A stretch of DNA of 12,508 bases, from assembly GCA_013054445.1 (NCBI GenBank), contig JAAMPI010001590.1, positions 1 through 12,508 on the forward strand, in the 5' to 3' direction. Each line of letters opens with the position of its first letter. The stretch's first letter is position 1. A program made the position numbers and the translations under genes. Source of the stretch: Cudoniella acicularis (Eukaryota; Ascomycota; Leotiomycetes; Helotiales; Helotiaceae). Below are positions 8,243 to 12,508 of this stretch, in pieces. Under the pieces are notes generated by a model that was given only the letters and a program-made list of their open reading frames with translations, made no database searches and was not told the origin of the DNA.

Positions 8243-9208
8243 CTATCGTATTTTTTCAAGCATAGCAGGTCCAATCCGCAGTGGTTTTTTTGGCTTGCAT
8301 GGTGAAAATGGCTTGACGGGCATGAACCTATCCAGCAGAAAGTTCTGACCATGAGCTATCAGACTCGAAGAGATCCAATACAAAAGAATTGCGCTTGGAA
8401 CCTGAAATGTCAGAGGCCCAGCAGCCAGAGCCACTAATCCCAACGACCTCCTCAATCTGGTCTGCCATATAGTGGGGTTCTTGTCCTTCCAAGATACGAA
8501 GTTATACAGCAGTGAGCCAGAGAGCATAAAGGGCAGTCGCAATTCGGGGTCTGCTACGGTGAGATCTGGGAACCATAAAGCTCCACCGGTAGCAAAGCCA
8601 GGCTCTAACCATGCTTTCAGGTTGGAAGCCTCTGTTGTTGCTTCACCCCCTGAAATGCCAGCCACTATCAAGCCCAAGAGTCCCTCATGAGTACCACACA
8701 TCATTCGCAGAGCCTCAATGGCAATGAGAAAGACAGGCAACTGTAGAAAATGCGCGTAGTTCCTCCATGTTTCGCATCCCCATCTGCTATATACCTCCTT
8801 CATCTTCCGCCGCACCTTTTTCATGAGGGTGGATGTTACTACCACAGGCCCCAAATGTCCCACCTCTTGCATTGCTTCTCTCTTCAATTGAGGCTTCCAT
8901 GACTCAATGAGGGGCGCCAAGGCGATTTGCTTCCGGTTGATGCTACGTGCGTAGATATTAAGAGGGAGGACAACGACGGTTCGTATGGTCAGGGCCGCAA
9001 GAGGAATGGTATATGCCCATGGTAGACCTGTCAGGAGGTGAAGACCTTCGAATAGCGTATGCGCCGGTGTGACAACGGTCTCGAGGAATTGTGGTCGAGG
9101 AGAGGCGTGGAAGGCGCGGCAGCTGGGAGGTAGTTGGAGATAAGCGTATGGTAATTTGGATCTTGAGGGACAAACAAACGAAGCTCTTGATCGCAAAAGT
9201 AATGACAT
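8243..9208 (-). CDS. COX18: Mitochondrial inner-membrane insertase Cox18 (Oxa1/YidC/Alb3 family)
   Basis: A 321-aa intronless gene. ATG at 9208 is preferred because the open frame upstream contains no other ATG and the site is CACAATG. Cox18 exports the C-terminal tail of Cox2 across the mitochondrial inner membrane during cytochrome oxidase assembly. The first 40 or so residues are rich in Arg/Ser, lack acidic residues and end in CRAFHAS, like a cleaved mitochondrial presequence. Hydrophobic segments lie near 61-83, 151-170, 226-240, 257-271 and 272-292, with the family signature WFPDLT..DP at 212-220 and VPSAILLYWISSS near the end. A basic loop (KKVRRKMKEVYSRWG, about 130-144) follows the first membrane segment. 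There is no long C-terminal coiled-coil tail as in Oxa1 itself, which favours Cox18 over Oxa1. Divergent from ALG11 across 274 bp. Confidence 0.9.
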   Translation of the reverse strand: MSLLLRSRASFVCPSRSKLPYAYLQLPPSCRAFHASPRPQFLETVVTPAHTLFEGLHLLTGLPWAYTIPLAALTIRTVVVLPLNIYARSINRKQIALAPLIESWKPQLKREAMQEVGHLGPVVVTSTLMKKVRRKMKEVYSRWGCETWRNYAHFLQLPVFLIAIEALRMMCGTHEGLLGLIVAGISGGEATTEASNLKAWLEPGFATGGALWFPDLTVADPELRLPFMLSGSLLYNFVSWKDKNPTIWQTRLRRSLGLVALAAGPLTFQVPSAILLYWISSSLIAHGQNFLLDRFMPVKPFSPCKPKKPLRIGPAMLEKIR

Positions 9209-9482
9209 TGTGACGGGCCAGTAAACGGTCACAGTCACACTTGACTAAACATTCGGATCAGCTGTAGGAAGAGGAGGACCCAATGGCTCGGCGCGCAGTC
9301 ATCTTGAGCTTGATCATCTGAAGTTGTCGCAGGCTGTCATAAAAAAAGACGAAAGCAGCTGATGCTCGGCGTCGGCATCGGGCGCGGCGCGGGAGCCACC
9401 GACGTCGCGTCGAGAAAGTGACACCGTCGCGATTCCCAGAAACCAAGAAACCCGACGGCCTCAATTCATCAACTTGACAACT
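9209..9482. promoter_or_regulatory. Divergent promoter shared by COX18 and ALG11
   Basis: A 274-base interval between two start codons on opposite strands, so it must hold both promoters and both 5' leaders. It is GC-rich around 9365-9430 (GGCGCGGCGCGGGAGCC, then GACGTCGCGTCGAG) and has no obvious TATA box. No ORF of interest is present. The shared-promoter role follows from the layout. Confidence 0.7.
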
Positions 9483-11284
9483 ATGGCGGAAACTTGCAGA
9501 ACGCCTGATGGCAAAGAGATGTGGACTTTCGGGCTAGCCTCCAACAAGTGGCTCACCATCAGCATTGTTTCTCTGATCGGATTCACACCTTTATTATTGG
9601 TGTTGACTATTCCTAGGCTCGTAATGGCCATAGGTGGGCTGCTGGGTTATTATTTGAGGAAGAAGACCGCTGGCCGGAAAGCGCAAATCCTCGAATCCAT
9701 CGAAGCAGAGGAGCAGGCCGCGAAAAAGGAGGGCAAAGCAAGAAGGGACAGTGACAGCGACGGCTGGGAAAACGTAGATGGAGACGCAACAGGAACTGCG
9801 CAGAACGGAGAGAAGGCTGACAGGGAGTGGGACGGCATAGTTGGCTTCTTTCACCCTTTCTGGTTGGCATTTGAGACTTTCTGGAGATCTGCGAAGTGGA
9901 TGTCTTACTGACTTGACTCAGTAATGCTGGCGGGGGCGGGGAACGAGTACTTTGGGTTGCCCTTCGAGCAACTCAGAATCGATGGCCAAATGCCAAACTC
10001 GTTGTATACACAGGCGATCATGACGCCGATAAGCAAACGATACTCACGAACGTTAAGGTATATTCTCAATTTCTATTGAGCATACAGCTGCTAACGCCAG
10101 CCAGACTCGATTTAACATAGAACTTCACGCGCCCTCGATTACCTTCCTTTACCTCACAACCCGCGATTGGGTACTTGCTTCATCATGGCCTCGTCTTACA
10201 CTTCTTGGACAATCCATCGGCTCCCTCAGGCTGGCTTGGGATGCTTTCTCTCTTCTTCCACCGGATATATTCGTGGATACGATGGGCTACGCATTTGCGC
10301 TGGGCTTCAGCAGGATTCTATTCCACGATGTACCAACAGGAGCTTATGTTCATTATCCAACGATATCGACCGACATGTTAAGTTCTCTTAATCCGAAATC
10401 ACCAACAGGAGAGCTAGGCGTCAATGCTGGAAAAGGTGTTGGCGTATGGGGGAAGGCCAAGAAGATATACTGGGAGCTATTTGCATATGCCTACTCCTTC
10501 GTTGGAGGTTCAATCGACATAGTTATGACGAACTCAACTTGGACACAAGAACACATCAACTCTCTATGGGGCGAATGGAGAATGGAGAACAGGAAATTAC
10601 CAGCCGTGGCAGTTTACCCACCAGTTGCCGTAAAAGAGGTAGAAGATAACATCGAAGTATCCGCCGAAAGCGAGCAAAACCGCGAAAAAGCCCTCTTATA
10701 TATCGCCCAATTCCGCCCCGAAAAGAACCACAAACTCATCCTTTCCGCCTTCGCCGAATTCAAATCGACCAACACCCCAGCATCCCAAGACGCCAAACTC
10801 GTCCTCATAGGCAGTGTCCGCGATGACGCTGATTCCAAACGCGTGTACGAGCTCCGCCTTTTAGCCAACGAGCTCCAAATCCGCGACAGCGTCGAATTCC
10901 ACCTCGACGCGACATGGGCGGAAATCCTCGACTGGTTGAGAAAATCCAGCGTGGGCGTGAACGGCATGTGGAACGAGCATTTCGGCATCGGCGTCGTGGA
11001 GTACCAAGCCGCGGGCCTCATCTGCGTTGTTCACGATAGCGGCGGCCCGAAAAGAGATATTGTTACGCCTGTAAATGGGAAGCCGACGGGCTTCCATGCT
11101 ACTACTTCGAAGGAGTTTGCGGATGGGTTTGAGCAGGCGTTGGCGTTGCCTGAGGGAGAGAAGGTCGAGATGAGGATTAGGGCTAGGGAGTCTGCAAGGA
11201 GGTTTACGGAGGAGGCGTTTAGGAGGNGGGGTGNTGAGGGAGATGGAGAGGTTGGTGGAGATGAGGGTTGAGAAGGAGAGGTGA
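9483..11284 (+). CDS. ALG11: GDP-Man:Man3GlcNAc2-PP-dolichol alpha-1,2-mannosyltransferase
   Basis: Proposed join(9483..9862, 9922..10057, 10105..11284), about 564 aa after allowing for one surplus base near the Ns at 11227 and 11234. The enzyme adds the fourth and fifth mannoses to the dolichol-linked N-glycan precursor on the cytosolic ER face. An N-terminal membrane segment (about 25-57) is followed by a charged linker (about 60-115). FFHPFC at the end of exon 1 joins [11 protein letters not shown] in exon 2, rebuilding the hallmark N-terminal motif. Then come [29 protein letters not shown], the donor-binding QFRPEKNH (375-382), and the GT4 E-x7-E motif EHFGIGVVE (463-471). Introns are 59 and 47 bases with CTGAC and CTAAC branch sites. 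As printed, the frame drifts after FRR; the +1 frame reads [15 protein letters not shown] then TGA at 11282-11284. A fourth exon (11397-11439) is possible. Confidence 0.95.
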
Positions 11285-11607
11285 GTTGCTATTTTTTCTC
11301 TCCCCTTCTACTTTTACTTTCATCTGAATTTGCTTTGTCATGGTTTAGATAAGATGAGACGAAATTATAAGCTAATATTTTTATCTAACTCTCCAGGTTA
11401 CATAGCCAAGTACATAAAGCAGTCAAGAAGAACCAATAGGAATAAATACATTTATTGATTTACCATGCAACTAAATATTTACTTGAAAACATGAACTGTC
11501 TGTACCCTCTCTATATTATCCGGGAGCGTTAAAACATGCAACACACAAATCCATCTATCCACTCCCATCAATCCGTTTACCATAGCAACAAACATCAAAA
11601 TTCAAAG
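11285..11607. other. Convergent 3' region between ALG11 and gamma-glutamyltranspeptidase
   Basis: An AT-rich interval where two convergent genes end. CTAATATTTTTATCTAAC followed by CTCCAG (11381-11396) looks like a branch site and acceptor for a last ALG11 intron with GTGAGT donor at 11281. AATAAA at 11441-11446 sits just after the possible alternative stop at 11437-11439 and may help direct polyadenylation. No other gene is seen. Confidence 0.55.
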
Positions 11608-12508
11608 TCAGCAACAGCTTAACCCCCCACTATCCCTCTGCCTCGGCTCACTGCCCGCTTCAAACCTCATCCCCCATTTCCCCTCTTCATCCGAATATAA
11701 AACCCGCACGCCCTGAACGGCGCTCTGTCCCTCCCTCACCCAGGTTATTTTATGTCCCATCCCATGCAACCCCTTCGTCGTGCTATTATCGTAACCGTAT
11801 TCAAAGGTCATTACGTCGGGCATTAGCTGGTCATGTAGACGGGGGGAAGCGAGAGCGGCGGGGAGGGTCATGGAGTGATCGAGGACATTGAGAACGGCTT
11901 GCACTGTACTAGTAATGATCCTTGAGCCTCCCGCAGCACCAATACTTAAATACAAAGATCCATTCTGATGCGTGACAATTATCGGGGTGATGCTCGACAT
12001 TGGGCGTTTTAAAGGGAAGGGGTAGTTGATTGGGGAAGGGGGGAAGCCGAATTCGTTTGATTTGTGCGGAATAGAGAAGTCGTTCATTTCGTTATTCATT
12101 ATGACGCCTGTTTCTGGGACGACGAGGCGACTACCGAAGAGCAGGTTTACTGTAGTGGTGAGGGTTATTGAAAGGCCTGTGGAGTCGGTGGCTACGATGT
12201 GGGAGGTTCCTGCGTTGGTGGGGAGGAAGGTTGGTCGTTGGCGGAGGGGTCGTCGTCATCTGGAGGGTGAGAATGTGAATGTGGTGTGCTGTAGTAGTGA
12301 GATACGTTGTGTGTTTTCGTTAGGGAGATTCTCTCCCGTATATTAGCTGCTGCGGAGGGGGAAATGATGGATGATTCGAGGGCGGACATGTAGGGGTAGA
12401 ACTCTGGGTCTCCGAGTTCGGTTCGCGCGGCGTAGGAGAAGCGCATGGCTTCGTCTAGGAGGTGGGTGTTTAGGATAGAGGAGGGGAGGGACATGTTGTA
12501 CCCGGAGA
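11608..12508 (-). CDS. Gamma-glutamyltranspeptidase, C-terminal part (runs off right edge, apparent frameshift)
   Basis: The minus-strand gene enters from beyond 12508 and ends at the TGA at 11608-11610. It belongs to the Ntn-hydrolase family that cleaves glutathione and transfers its gamma-glutamyl group, as a secreted or vacuolar autoprocessed enzyme. The end of the large subunit reads LLDEAMRFSYAARTELGDPEF and THNVSHYY. The small subunit has NAGTSHIVATDSTG with the catalytic Thr codon at 12205-12207, LLFGSRLVVPETGV, NNEMNDFS, PLKRPMSSITP and GAAGGSRIITSTVQ. Between the two halves lies a His/Ser/Asp/Pro-rich stretch within which the reading frame changes by one base (about 12210-12260). The unshifted frame stops at 12192-12194 without reading the Thr. 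No GT donor lies in that stretch, so an intron does not explain it. Sequencing error or a true one-base deletion are the alternatives. Confidence 0.88.

Noticed and set aside
12210..12345. Intron between the two halves of the gamma-glutamyltranspeptidase, with donor GTATCT near 12298
   Set aside because: It would delete the conserved THNVSHYY stretch and leave the downstream part out of register with NAGTSHIV; a one-base error fits better.
1..12508. tRNA genes, CRISPR arrays, operons and secondary-metabolite clusters
   Set aside because: I saw no tRNA B-box-like sequence with a matching fold and no regularly spaced repeats, and the gene set is unlinked housekeeping functions; the lone methyltransferase has no synthase or regulator beside it.

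Overview
The window looks like nuclear DNA of a filamentous ascomycete. Its genes carry short introns of 46 to 70 bases with GTRNGT donors, CTRAY-like branch sites and YAG acceptors, and they encode eukaryotic housekeeping proteins. The remains of a STAND-type fungal N-terminal domain joined to ankyrin-like repeats resemble a family I recall as common in Leotiomycetes (Botrytis/Sclerotinia relatives). That placement is inference from family resemblance only.

The left part (1-3.9 kb) is accessory in character. A 196-bp solo LTR (312-507) with a perfect 5-bp target duplication lies about 100 bp upstream of a class I SAM-dependent methyltransferase gene (610-1515, one in-frame intron). Next, on the minus strand (3632-1762), is a heavily damaged STAND/ankyrin-type gene with one in-frame stop and at least four frame changes, best read as a pseudogene. 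About 0.8 kb without a gene follows.

The right part (4.4-12.5 kb) is a conserved housekeeping block: RNR1, large subunit of ribonucleotide reductase (minus strand, four exons, 902 aa), preceded by a cluster of MBF/E2F-like ACGCG sites; COX18, mitochondrial Oxa1/YidC-family insertase (minus, intronless, 321 aa); ALG11, the ER alpha-1,2-mannosyltransferase of N-glycan assembly (plus, three or four exons), divergent from COX18 across 274 bp; and the 3' part of a gamma-glutamyltranspeptidase gene (minus, running off the right edge), convergent with ALG11. These genes serve different pathways (dNTP synthesis, cytochrome oxidase assembly, glycosylation, glutathione turnover), and nothing suggests a cluster with a joint function.

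Two apparent frameshifts in otherwise well-conserved genes (ALG11 near the N bases at 11227 and 11234, and the gamma-glutamyltranspeptidase just before its catalytic threonine) look more like draft-assembly errors than biology. I found no convincing new biological system. The most informative signals are the solo LTR, the decay pattern of the STAND/ankyrin gene, the RNR1 promoter cluster, and the small terminal introns that decide the C-termini of RNR1 and ALG11.
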